NCBI GenBank assembly: GCA_023053545.1
Contig: JAKZAN010000006.1
Span: forward strand, 3,539,001-3,603,000
Source of the DNA: Lepidurus packardi
Lineage: Eukaryota > Arthropoda > Branchiopoda > Notostraca > Triopsidae
Direction of reading: 5' to 3'
Length of the DNA: 64,000 nt
The notes beneath the pieces were generated by a model. It saw only the letters and a program-made list of their open reading frames with translations, made no database searches and was not told the origin of the DNA. The position numbers and the translations under genes were made by a program. Positions 22,924 to 34,500 of this stretch are shown here, one piece after another (position 1 is the stretch's first letter; each line of letters starts with the position of its first letter).

Positions 22924-24994
22924 ATGAGTGTATTACAACGGCTTAAGCAGTTCTCAAAGAACACTCAGATGCACGGAGTAAAGTACATATTCCAAGACGA
23001 CGTTTACTGGATTGAAAAGTAAATTTAAAAATAAATAAGAAATATTATTTTACTGTGAAATTGAAATTTCACTAATCCAAGTTGAAACAATGACTCTCCA
23101 GATTTTTATGGGTGGTAATGTTTATTTCATCTGTCACCGTTGCGGGTTACTACGGGATGGCTTTGCTGGATCTATTTCACTTCAACCCGTTCATTGTTTC
23201 CGTGTATCAAGCGAATGCACCAATTTCAGTACACAGTTTCCCAGCCGTTACCGTTTGCAACGCAGAACAATATTCAGAAAAGAAGTTCAATGACATAATA
23301 AATAACCTGGGGTAATCTACTAAAATCAGTAAGATTCGATATGTAAAGAGTAGATACGTACAGTTACTTAAGGCACAGAAACACCTTTCGAAATATGATA
23401 CAATATACTTTGGGTGGGCTGAATAATTCCAGAAATAGGACTTACAGCAACGAATTTAAACAATTAATTGGGAAGTTTAACCTCAGTGAAGAAAATATAT
23501 TGTACATTTTGCAGAAAGTAAGTACCGTACTTATTATACTATTTTTGACTCGCGTTTCTATTGGATTCCTAGTCTTCTCAATCCTGTGCTGATTTATTAC
23601 AGCTTTGTTCCTGGCAACACAAAAAGTTTCAGTGCAGCCAGTATGCACAGGAGATCTTGACAGACGAGGGCTTCTGCTGCACGCTTAACAGTCAGCTGTT
23701 ATTAAACAGGTCTTTATACTAGATTGACAAATAGCACGTTAATTTTAATCGTGTCAAGGAGATCGTACATCGAACCGGGTGACACTAAAGTAGTAGAACC
23801 GTCTCAGAATTCCAATTTGGAATTTCTAAGGCCTGTGAAAAAGAGAAGCTCCAAGAAGTGGACCAATAACTTGTTAGTATCCTCAGTTACGAGCACGGCA
23901 GCCAATTTTTTTGGTATTTTTTAGTACTTCCGTACAAGACGAAAAGTTCTTCCTTAAAAAAACTGAGGCCGGACAGAGTAACGGGCTTACGCTTATCCTT
24001 AAAGCCCCTATTGTATCGAAGCAATCTTTTAACCGACCCTTTCTTGGGTTTAGAGTAATATTTGTTGTTCTGTCTATAAAGTTAAAGAAAATAATTATTA
24101 TAACTTTACACAGATATTAATTCACAGTGGCGATAACTTTCCTCGAATGACGCATTCCGCATTCCCTGTTGGAGCTGGCCGAGTTAGTCACATTGGTATT
24201 AGTGTTACCAGCGTTTTTACGGCAGATGATGCATTGCTTTACTCGCCTCAAGATCGCGGTTGTTATATCTCATCTGAAAAGAAATTGCAAGGGACAGATG
24301 TTTATAGTATGAACAATTGTGTAGTGGACTGTCAAATAAGCATTGCTCTGCAAATGTGTGACTGTGTCCCGTACACCTTCGCAGGTATGACTCCGAAATT
24401 CATTCTAAGGAGTTATTATTATTATTATTATTTTTTTTTTTTTTTTTTTTTTATAAATTATTCGTTTAGAGATCACTCCGTATAGGATATGTTACCCACA
24501 CGAATACCCGTGCTTGTTTAACGGTAGTACTTCGACGGCGTTTCTAAACCCGTCATGTCCCGATTGTCGCTCTTCTTGCAATCGGACTTACTATCATGCA
24601 GACGTTATTTCTGAGTCCAGACTACCCGATCGTGTAGACGATGTAGCATTATTTAAGACTAGTAAAATCAATTCTCCTATCCAAAGGTAAGTAAAGTGTT
24701 AATACTTACAAAGGTGAATAATTAATTACTGTTTATTTTTAGCAATGATTATGGAGTTATTCACATCTACTATAGCTCCCATTCTTCTGTCATCTATAAG
24801 CGTGACGTCAAATATGGCTGGGAAGATTTATTGTGTAAAATTTTAGTTTCCTATTTTTCTTGAATTGGGACTTACATTTTGGAAAATATTTTGCAGCTGC
24901 CATGGGAGGCTTGTTGAGCGTAGGCTTTGGAATGAGTCTTATTAACGCAGTAGAAGTTGTGTACTTTGCCGCTTTGCGACGGATGTCGGGCTAG
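22924..24994 (+). CDS. DEG/ENaC channel, array copy 3
   Basis: Third channel subunit. Ten exons: 22924-23018, 23102-23311, 23373-23517, 23573-23709, 23759-23872, 23925-24054, 24114-24384, 24470-24686, 24743-24834, 24897-24994; 502 residues. HG motif (MHGVKYIFQDD), TM1 (LWVVMFISSVTVAGYYG), FPAVTVCN, extracellular CSWQHKKFQC and GFCCTLN (the common WQG is WQH here), CDCVPYTF, a CPDC-type pair, and TM2 with G-x-S filter (GFGMSLINAVEVVYF) followed by a short tail. Intron 7 holds a TTA-plus-poly(T) run just before the acceptor. The short N-terminus and the GRWEDLL-like stretch before TM2 (KYGWEDLL) place it between the two subgroups of the array. All splice phases agree. Confidence 0.9.
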
Positions 24995-25327
24995 TGTCAA
25001 GTTTGGAAGCCTGTCATCATTTCAACGCACATCCCATCCCCGGCAAAAAATTTCTTGGGCTCGACCATGGTATCCCCAACCCCACCCCCATGCATCCCTC
25101 ACATGACAAATACACGTGCGCTAGTCACTTAGCTTCTGAATATGCCACTCAAACCTGACAACCGATATGTACGTGAGTATATGCAATTTGGATAGATATA
25201 ATTTATGAATTCATGACATACATACATACAATACATAGTACGGCACAGGCCTGTATATAGGCAAGCCTTCGGCAATATTTTTCCATGGATGCGTTGTTGT
25301 TTTGAGATCATTCCAGTTTAAGGCAAG
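24995..25327. other. Spacer between array copies 3 and 4
   Basis: Nothing recognised; contains short ACATACATAC-type simple sequence near 25220. Confidence 0.4.
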
Positions 25328-27370
25328 ATGTTGAACACGTTCCTGCACTCCACGACTGTACACGGTTTTAGGTACCTACTTCGAGAAGATGGTCGGTGTA
25401 GTAGAGACAGATTTGTTTGGTTGATTTTCATAACATTGGCCCTGGGATCATCTAGTTTTTTAATAATGGAATTACTTGCCAAGCAAATTAGATCTCCGAT
25501 TATTATTGCAGTGCAAACCGTGACAGATCGAAGCAAAGTTCTCCACTTCCCATCAGTTACCATCTGCAACAACGAAGTTATTTTTCCTAGTCGACTAAAA
25601 CGATTTGCGGAGACATACGGGTAGTCTTTACATTATTTGTCTTATTAAGTTAGGGGCTTAATAATTTTTCTCTCTTGGGGGTCGGGGGTGCTTAGGTATA
25701 ATACTACAGAAACAGAAATTATAAGTTCTTTAGCAGAAGACATGGCATCCCCAGGGAAACAAGGCAATGCGACTACTACTCTTGAGCATCACTTGCGGCA
25801 GCTGAAATTGACCATGCATAATATACTCGCCTTAGTTAAAGAGGTAACAGCTCTATGTTTTCCTTAAAGTAATTGCGTATTTTTTTTTATTTTCTATCAG
25901 CATGCTCAACCGTGCTCAGAAATGGTTGAGTACTGTACATGGCAAGGTCGGCAGTTTCCTTGTAGCTTCTTTACTAAAGGGCATTTCACCGACATGGGTT
26001 ACTGCTGTACCATTGGTCGGGCTGGGTCATCCATTGTTAAGTATGCATTTAGTCATTATGTTCAGTTATTACAGTCAAACGTTATATTACCATATCATAT
26101 GCACGGTATATACTGCTCGGTATATAATATAAAGTATCGAAAACAAGGGAAAAAATCTGCAATATTTTTGCAAACAGGGGGCTGAGCTTTGGGCTTTGCA
26201 TGGCCATATTTGTTTGTGATGAATAAAACCTTCGTTTTGACCTGTTCTAGGAAAGTCCAGAGAAAACTAGTTTTCCCACATAAAAATGGCACGCTTAAAC
26301 CTATCGAGATAAGGAAATCATTCCGTAGTGTTCATTTTAATACCACCCAGCAAATAAGCGTGCTTGGCAATACCACTTCTGGAATTGGAAGAGGCTTAGT
26401 GCTTTGGTTAAGACCTTATGAAGAAAGTGGGTCTAACCCCTTATTAAAGGTAAAAACTAAAACAATTGATACTGTATTCAATTGTTCTTCACAGGTGTTG
26501 GTCCATCATCCTAACGATCCGCCAAACATGCATCAGTGGGCGACTCCCCTTAAGACAGGAATGCAAACACTGATGGGCGTAAAAGTAACTCACATTTATA
26601 CAACGCAGACAGCTATTAGTTACCCCACCGCAGTCCGTAATTGCCTTTCGAAAAATGAGGGCTTACTATACGGTGGAATGGAAGAGTACAATGTAAGAGC
26701 ATGCTACAGAAGCTGCATTCTTTACCGTAGTACCACCTACTGTGGCTGCGTCCCGTATTACTACTCGGGTAACTTTAACGATTTAAAAAGGACGTCTGAC
26801 TATGTCTGAGTTTACATGACTTCTTTAGAAATCTCAAACGCTAGCATCTGCTCTATGAAGCAATACGCTTGCATGAAAACCAGAATCAAATGGAACCCAA
26901 GTAAACTTGTTTAGCTTCTAGACCATTCGCTGTAGTTGATTTGTTTTAGGTCTCCGCTCATTTAATCCTAAGTGCACATCTTGTAAACCGAGTTGCGAAG
27001 CTACTGCATACCATATATCAGTTAATGGGGCAACGTATATGAATTCGGATACACTAATGTTCAAATTTCGCGATGGACAAGGGAACATAACTGTACTTGA
27101 CAGGTGCTTGCTTTGAATCACGAGTTACGATCAGAAGACTATTTTTAAGTGGCGTAAATTAGAAATGTGGCATTGCTTCACGTCTACTTGAAAAGCGACT
27201 CTTCCATAACCTACAAACGAGATGTGCTCTACGGTTGGAACGACTTGCTTTCTGGCATTGGAGGTCTTCTAAGTTTAGGAATAGGCTTCAGCATGAATCA
27301 TGTAGCCGAAGTTATATACTTCATGACTGTGCGTCGTTATTTTGTTCGAGCCAATGCAAATACAGCTTGA
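25328..27370 (+). CDS. DEG/ENaC channel, array copy 4
   Basis: Fourth channel subunit. Eight exons: 25328-25620, 25696-25843, 25901-26040, 26251-26449, 26495-26768, 26829-26900, 26950-27103, 27163-27370; 495 residues. HG motif (VHGFRYLLRED), TM1 and the FPSVTICN motif all sit in exon 1, because the intron that separates HG and TM1 in copies 1, 2, 3 and 6 is absent. Extracellular loop has CTWQGRQFPC, GYCCTIG, CGCVPYYY and CTSCKPSC. TM2 carries the G-x-S filter (GIGFSMNHVAEVIYF). Same exon pattern as copy 5, with which it shares the HAQPCSEM/QAQPCSEM exon start and the VRNC/IRHC, CSMKQYAC/CPTSHYAC positions; the two look like a recent tandem pair. Tail of about ten residues. Confidence 0.92.
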
Positions 27371-27599
27371 GGTCACATTTTGCCATTACAGGTAAACTAA
27401 ACATAACACAACTAACAATCTCCTTTTTTGTATCACAGAGAGAATTTATAAGTGAATTCGAAAAATGCGCATCATTCAAATGAAGTTTTTGTCCATTTTT
27501 GATCAGTTGAAAAAGAAACGATGAAAAGCAAAAATGAATAAGGTGACGAAGATAATGTAGAGTAGTCATATACGTATAGCACTAGGATAGCAATTCGGA

Positions 27600-28246
27600 A
27601 GGGAAGGGTTTAGTGACTTAAATGCTTTTGATAACAAAGGACTTCTAAAATCACACGACGAAGAGCTGAGCATGAGTGATCTCATGGAGTTGAGCCAAGA
27701 AGAACAAAACGAAGAAGAAGAGCACGATGGTGTAAAAGAAGTCCCTTACCTGTTCACAAGCGAGAACATTAGAATTTCCATAGCTATGGTTCAAAAAGCT
27801 ATTGATTTTATCGAAACTATATATCCCAATATTAGCGAAAGAAGTGGTTCAGTCGGCAGGTCCTTAAAAGCTTAGATTGCACCCTATGAACTTATTTTAG
27901 AAGAAAGACAACGAAGTAAGTTTCGTAAATTTTTGTAAGCCACGGAGTAATGTTTTCTATCCACGGAAATAAATAATAACTACTTCAAAAATACGTTTTT
28001 GTCATTAGAACCCTTCTTTACTTGCATGAGTTAAAATTCGAAATTTTTTTGCACTTCAATAAGAGAAAAGTTTTTAAGAATACGGAACACATCCGTATCG
28101 TTCCCACGGTTCACTTTACGCGGTTTTTGTGTATGCGATGTTTTTACGGTCCCAATCGACCGCGTAAATGCAGTTCACTTTACGCGGTTTTCGTGTACGC
28201 GGTGTTTGTACGGTCCCAATCGACCGCGTAAATGGAGGGTTTACTG
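27600..28246 (+). mobile_element. 3' relic of a Tigger/pogo (Tc1-mariner) element
   Basis: An open segment (about 27600-27875) encodes a block typical of the C-terminal part of Tigger transposases: LLKSHDEELSMSDLMELSQ, an acidic run, then FTSENIRISIAMVQKAIDF and a NISERS stretch. An in-frame TAG at 27873-27875 is followed by further in-frame residues resembling the family C-terminus (PYELILEERQ). The right end is a Tigger-type terminus: read inwards it starts CAGTAAACCCTCC and is followed outside by TA (28247-28248). No matching left terminus or catalytic DDE part is seen, so the copy is truncated and dead. Confidence 0.65.
28109..28236 (+). repeat. Two tandem copies of a 64-base unit at the Tigger end
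   Basis: Copies at 28109-28172 and 28173-28236 both read from GTTCACTTTACGCGG to CGACCGCGTAAATG with few differences. They make up the subterminal part of the transposon relic. Confidence 0.8.
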
Positions 28247-28678
28247 TACAACAACAATAATAATAACAAGAAAAATATGCGTAGGCAACCCCAAGATGCC
28301 TGCTACAACTACTGTCGTCAGCTGATCAACAGACGGTAAGCATCAGCCAATGGGCGAAGGGGCATTTTTTCCCTCTGTTGTTTAAATTGCTGTGCATGTA
28401 ATTGTGCCAAATCGTCGCAAGCAGCGTTTAAGATCTATATTTTTAAAAAATTGTTGTTTGGTTGCCTGTGTCTTCTAAGGATGTAATGTAGCAAATCGAC
28501 ACAACTGCCAGTCACTGGCTGCTTGTCGACACTACAGAGAGTGATTGTGTTAGCTCTTTCGAAAGAAACAATTAATTTTTAGTAGTCCGTCAGTCTTAAA
28601 GTTGAAACGACGTTCTGATCGTTATCTTCTTCGTCACCTTTCGCCGTCTTTTCTTACTATCCATTCGTTTCGGGCTGC

Positions 28679-28716
28679 CAATTTGCTGTGAGTATGCACA
28701 TACTCACAGCAAATTG
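28679..28716. repeat. Perfect 38-base palindrome
   Basis: Arms of 18 bases (CAATTTGCTGTGAGTATG and its exact reverse complement) separated by CA. It lies 146 bases upstream of the start of array copy 5, in its probable promoter or leader region. Confidence 0.9.
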
Positions 28717-28861
28717 CACATTGACATGTCATCGCACGCATGACAAGTTGTCTAGGTGATCAACCCTTACATACACTGTACGGCGTAGTCAGAAGACGAG
28801 GAACTGTGGAACAAGGGTTGCTTTCTTTTATTTTTCCAAAACTAATACATTAGGTTTCAAT

Positions 28862-31089
28862 ATGGGAAGCTGTGCAGTGATTGATAGGGGAGATCTTCCG
28901 ATAGTAGCGGGTATCGGCACTCGCGAGAAACGCTTATTTTTTTCACGCAAAGACAGTAAACAATCCGAAATATCAAAGAGAAGCCAGCTGAGTAATAGTT
29001 GGCTTGCTATGGGTACCGAGCTGATCCGCTCGACGAACATTCATGGCGTCAAATACATCTTACCAGAATTTTCGAAATCACGTCGATGGGACCGAATTAT
29101 CTGGATGTTCTTTGTTCTAACAGCCACCATTGCCATTGCGTATATGGTGTCAAAACTACTTCAAAAGGAGGGAATTGCCCCATTAATAATTTCCATCCAA
29201 TTCGAAATGAATCCATCAAACCACACACTCTTCCCAGCCATTACGATATGCAATACAGACGTAATATTCCCCAACCGTTCCCTTGCCCTACTCGCCAACT
29301 ATGGGTAAAAAAAATTGTGAATTTGTAATAGTAATGTAATTCTTCACACACATAGGTATAACGAATCCGAATCGGAGCTAATCTTGGCTATGACGAACGA
29401 CATGGTTGCTCTAGGGCAACCCCGAATGCCGGCTTCGCGGTTTGATCTGGAAATGCATAATTTAAATCTAACAATGAATAACCTGCTTTATTTAATATAC
29501 AAGGTCAATTTTCAAATCAAACAAGATAACATGTTAATTTAGAGTTTTTTTTATAGCAAGCGCAGCCATGTTCGGAGATGTTCGTTCAATGTGTTTGGCA
29601 GGGTCGAAACTTTGACTGCAATGAACACATTTTAAGTCACCTGACAGACATGGGGTATTGTTGCATCATTCGCAAATACCATTCTTATTTCCCGTACGCT
29701 ATATCAGTATTTGCAAACATAATAAATGTGTTATCGTAATATTGTCTAGGAAAACGCATAGGTCGTTAAGCTTCCCCTACAAAAATGGGTCTGGGAAAGC
29801 TTTGGACGTCGGGATTGGCCAAGTCAAAGAGAAAATAAAAGACCACAGGGACGTGATGGGGCGTACTAATGCTGGGGTTCTACGAGGGCTTTCTATTGTT
29901 CTAAAGTCCAGAAGCAATTCCAGCTCCTACCTTAAAGTACTGTACATGCATTCTTTACACAGTATAGATATGCACCAATAGGAAAGGACAATGAACAAAC
30001 ACAAATTTGTATTATGAATAGCTTCTGATAAAATATGCTTAATTTTCAGTATTTTTTTAAAGCTTTGTTAATCACTGGACTTTTACTGCGAGGAGAACTT
30101 TGTTAAGGTTAAAAATGCAACATATAAATATGTGTTAGCTTAGGGTCATCGAGTAACTATAAACAGATGCGTCGATTGTGCTCTCATTTACACGTCGCTC
30201 ACCAAGTATGTGAAATACTCTGTCACTTCATTTAGGTATATATTCACCACCCAGGAGATGCTCCGAATATGTATCAACGCGCTTTACCAGTCCCGTTCGG
30301 AAATCAGGCCTTTTTTCCTGTACGTCTGTCTCGCACCTACACCACAGATCGCACTAAAAATGCTTATGATTCGGCAATCCGGCATTGCTACTACAGAGAA
30401 GAAGGTGCTGTTTACAACGTCAAAGGCTACAGTGTTCCGAACTGCCAAACGGCATGTGTGATTCAGAAAAGTATTGCAAATTGTAATTGCATTCCATATT
30501 ACTATGCAGGTAAACATTTTAACTAGTCTAAAACATTTCAATTATGGCTATATCAATGGTTGAACTTGGTAGAAAAATCCAATATGACCATATGCCCGAC
30601 ATCTCATTATGCTTGCTTGAGAGCAAATGCCAAGTGGAATCCTAGTAAATGAACTGTTAAGATTTGAAACCAACTTAGATTGTTCGTTTCATTTAGTGCT
30701 GCAAACTTTCGACCCGAAATGCCGGTTATGTAAACCAGGGTGTGCCCAAACCTCGTATCATACATTTGTACGCCTAGCGCCATTGCGAGATATGGCATCC
30801 CCGTATGGGATACTTCACAAGGCCAAGAATACGACCCTAGCAAGGTGTCACATTTGATCCTAGAATTGGGCATACCTTTGATATTTTATCTTATAGTCGA
30901 CATTTAGCTTTGCTCAATATTTACTTGGCTGACTACTTAACAATACTTCATAAGCGAGATATTTTGTACGGGTGGAACGACCTTCTTTGTGGCATCGGCG
31001 GACTCTTAAGTCTGGGTATCGGCTTTTGTTTAATAGACGTGGCCGAAATTGTCTACTTTTTCACCTTACGTTGGTTCATCTCCCTTTAA
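28862..31089 (+). CDS. DEG/ENaC channel, array copy 5, altered selectivity filter
   Basis: Fifth channel subunit. Eight exons: 28862-29304, 29356-29503, 29557-29693, 29750-29936, 30236-30509, 30573-30644, 30697-30844, 30897-31089; 533 residues. The N-terminus is about 50 residues longer than in copy 4. HG motif (IHGVKYILPE), TM1 and FPAITICN are in exon 1, as in copy 4. Extracellular loop: CVWQGRNFDC, GYCCIIR, CNCIPYYY and CRLCKPGC. In TM2 the usual G-x-S filter reads GFC: GIGFCLIDVAEIVYFF, with TGT for Cys at 31027-31029. The remaining sequence is intact, so the gene appears functional, perhaps with changed conduction or as a subunit in heteromers. Tail of about six residues. Confidence 0.92.
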
Positions 31090-31464
31090 TGCATACGAAA
31101 AGGTAAATTTGGTGAAGGCGTTGTCAGTTGTCGCGTCAGAACTTGTTACACAGCTTGGGAAGTGCCCTATATAACTGTCCTAATAAACAACCCTCATACT
31201 TCACTCTAATGTCCTATGCAATTAACGGTACTAGTAGATAGACACTACAAAGTACATGTGACTCGTCAAGCTTCACCAGCTTCCTAATTGTGAAGGAGGG
31301 TTTCTACGTTTTTGTGTTCACACAATTCAACGCCCCCTTTCAGATAGTTAAAAAGGGAGTTTGCTTGCGTCAAGGAAACTGAGCGTAAAGAACTTCTCCA
31401 AAGGATTTCGTATGCAACAAGTTTGAAAGTGAGGTAGTCCGTTTGCAGTAGAAAGGCTTTCAAG
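31090..31464. other. Spacer between array copies 5 and 6
   Basis: No feature recognised beyond the AATAAA near 31180. Confidence 0.4.
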
Positions 31465-33690
31465 ATGAAAAGAAGACCTAGTCCGCTTAAGTTTTGGTAC
31501 GTTCAATCTGATTCGACTGTATTACCCTGTGAGAAACTAGCCTGGAAGACTGAAGCACCCGAAAATCAAGCTGCGAAGGAAACGCTTTCTCATACGATGG
31601 ATTACTTACGGCAGACGTCTCTTCATGGGTTAAAGTATCTGGCTGATAAAGAAGCTAACATTTTAGAGAAGTATTTCTTAAAATCTATATTTACCGTAAA
31701 TAATGTGACTTTCCCTTAAGGATTTTGTGGACTACGACATTCCTTTTAGGATTTTGTACGTCAATGGTCATGATTTTTGTTATGTGGACGAAGTGGGAAC
31801 TCTCTCCTATCCTAATTTCTATAGAAAATACTGATGTCCCGATATCAGAGCTAGTTTTCCCAGCTATATCTATCTGCAATGTGAACAAAATATCCGAGCA
31901 ACGTTTAAGAACACTTCGAACAACTAGTCGAAGGTAAACTTTTAATAACCTTATTTCTCGTATATCAAAACATAAAAAGCTTGGAAAGCGATCTGTCAGA
32001 TTTGCAAACGTTACCGAAGACGAACTCATCCTTTTGCTTGGAACTTTGCTAAAATACAATTCTAATGCAATCAATGACACACACATTTTACAAGTTCAGG
32101 AAAAAATTAAGCTCAAGAACCTTACTACTGGAGATTTGGTCAGATTCATGCGATTGGTTAGCTCCATATATTACTTGCATTTTTGTTTTCTTCTTTAACC
32201 ATGTTTGACTTACAGGCTGCTCAGCCGTGTAGTTCCATGGTACGGTACTGTACTTGGCAAGGTAAAGTGATTGTTAACTGTTCTACACTCTTCAAAGCAA
32301 CTGCTTCTAGCGAAGGATTTTGCTGTGCTTTCAATAGTGCTGCTCAAGAAAATAGGTTCCCAGTAAACGTCACGTAAGTATAACTACTCTCATGTATACT
32401 TTTAATACGCCATCCTCTGGGAAAACTGATTATAGTGTGTTTATTAGCTTAAATCGAGGGGAGGAAAAAACTGCTTCTTTTAATTTACGAGATTATATAC
32501 TGGGCGAAGGTGTGGACATGGGATTAGCTGTACTGTTGGATGCAAATATTCAAGATTACGCCTTACCTACATCTTCATTTTATGGTTTTAAAGTATTGGC
32601 CTGTTCATAGAGATAAATTTGGTTAGTTAATCAAATCGATTCTCGTTAGGTTTTGGTTCACCATCCTGAAGACATGCCAAATGCTGCTGGTCAAGGTTTT
32701 GCAATCGGGCCTGGCAACGAAGTTTTCGCTGGAATTCGCACGCATTCGGTTATAAGCACTTCGGACGTTGAAAAGCTCCGCGTTAAAAAACGAAATTGTT
32801 ATTTTCGCAAAGAACGTGCTTTACAGTATTTTTCGTCGTACAGCAAGTCTAATTGCGTGTTAGAACACAAAGCAGACTACGTTTTAAAAGCATGTGGATG
32901 CCTGCCCTTCTATTACCCTGGTACAATATGTCAGGTAGCAATATATACAAAAATAATCATTTCGTTTTTGTTTTAGTAGGGAAAGCTTTCAACGTGTGCA
33001 CTATAGATAAAAATGGTTGCCTCTATGAGACACAAGGTAAAACGAGAAATACGAGAAATACAGTTTATTTTTTCTTGCTTGTGATCGTAGCTGAATTCCA
33101 CCGGACCAATTATAACAACTGTTTGCCGGACTGCAATACCATGGCTTTTACCGTTGATGTGTCAGAAGGACCTTTCCCCAACGCTCTTTATCTAGATCCT
33201 CGATATGGATTTGAAGAAAAGTTACTTGAAGACATCCCTTATAATAGCACCCAAGACATAAAGTACTGAAGTTGTAATTATGCCATTCCTTTAAAAAGTA
33301 TATAAGCTTCTGGGCTTGCGGTAGAGAAAATGTGGCTTTGTTACACGTATTTTTCCGGGATCGTACCGGAATCCAATATCGACGAGATGTCCGATATGGA
33401 TGGCATGACTTCGTTTGTAAGTTTACCTTCTATTAATAACATAAGTTTGTTTTACTAATGAGTGTTTCCTATTTTTTCGCAACGTTTCTGACATTATGGT
33501 TGGTAGCTTCCGTGGGTACGTTTACACCTGTCGTGCCCCACCCTAATTTGCTGCTCATAATTTCTTATTACAACTTATAGGTGGACTGTTAGGCTTGGGT
33601 CTGGGCTTCAGTTTCTTGAGCTTCGTGGAGATAGTCTATTTTTTTGGTCTACGATGGTGCATGCGAACACTCTGGCGTTGCTGCCAATGA
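31465..33690 (+). CDS. DEG/ENaC channel, array copy 6
   Basis: Sixth channel subunit. Exons: 31465-31670, 31721-31933, 32000-32156, 32216-32373, 32436-32592, 32650-32920, 32980-33036, 33091-33262, 33325-33416, 33507-33515, 33581-33690; 533 residues. HG motif (LHGLKYLADK), TM1 (about 72-94), FPAISICN, CTWQGKVIVNC, GFCCAFN, CGCLPFYYPG, and TM2 with G-x-S filter (GLGFSFLSFVEIVYFF) and a basic WRCC tail. The acceptor of exon 3 was placed at 31999 because earlier AGs give the wrong phase. Exon 7 may start three bases earlier. A 9-base exon codes for S-S-V just before TM2; without it the protein would be three residues short of every paralogue at that place. Layout matches copies 1 and 2. Confidence 0.9.
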
Positions 33691-34021
33691 AGAACGAGAC
33701 AAACTATTAATCTAAATAGTCTAAAGCTATGTTGGTATAGTACTCAAGTTTACAGACTTCGATATCCTTTAGTGTTATATGAGCTCCCTATGTAAGTGCT
33801 TTGCATGATGTACACATGAGGTCTTCTGATGCAACGTTTAATAACTTAAGGGAAATTTTATGACGATATTTTAAGTGTACAGTACCGAACTTATTGATCG
33901 TCTTATGGAGTTTCGGAATTGACCAATCACAGTGATGCTTATCCCTGTTTAGACCATTCCTTTCTTCCCTACTTTGACTGACCTACTTTTTTAATTAACT
34001 GGGGAGTATAGAAGGGTCAAT
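33691..34021. other. Spacer after array copy 6
   Basis: No feature recognised. Confidence 0.4.
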
Positions 34022-34500
34022 GTGTTGAGAACCCTATCTGAGCGTGAAACTATACATGCGTTAACTCCTTTTGCGTCCCAGTACAAGAAGACACTTACTG
34101 GAGCATTAAAAATGGAAATGAAGTCGAGAAACCTTACACCCCTTGATTTATTCAAATACATGAAAATGGTTATATACGAATTCCAATATCGCAACATTCT
34201 TGTTTATATTTTTCACCTTGGCACCTAAGTGCAGAGATCTAATTGCTGCTTATTCCTCTTGGCAACGAATTCACAAGAATTACGATTGCTAAAGAATTGC
34301 TTAGCGGTTTTCACTTTACTTATTTAATACTTTAGGCACCTTCCATCGAACCAAGGATAAATGCAATTGTTTTCTATATGCAACGATTTTGAGTACAAAA
34401 TAGAGCTTTCCACTGTTGAAAAGTTTCCTGGATACCAATTTGAAACTCACCCTTTTTTCGCCGGTTTTCCGTTAGATTCGAAGTATCTCAACTCGACGAA
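34022..34500 (+). pseudogene. Decayed DEG/ENaC fragment (seventh copy)
   Basis: The segment 34022-34165 encodes MKSRNLTPLDLFKYMKM, which aligns with the exon of copy 6 reading IKLKNLTTGDLVRFMRL just before its Cys loop. After an intron-like gap, 34231-34294 reads CRDLIAAYSSWQRIHKNYDC, matching the CSSMVRYCTWQG...C block of the family, but one conserved Cys is Ser and a stop follows at once. Later parts (to about 34500) retain only a doubtful open segment with an N-S-T site. No HG/TM1 exon or TM2 exon is seen. It looks like a truncated, non-functional copy lying in line with the array. Confidence 0.6.

Larger units (their letters stand above)
27371..28861. other. Spacer with transposon relic between copies 4 and 5
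   Basis: Contains the Tigger/pogo relic (27600-28246), a 64-base tandem duplication and a 38-base palindrome (28679-28716). No gene. Confidence 0.6.

Noticed and set aside
22554-22964. Open frames on both strands within the MITE-like region
   Set aside because: Produced by the repeated GAACCCGGGTTGA-type words of the element.
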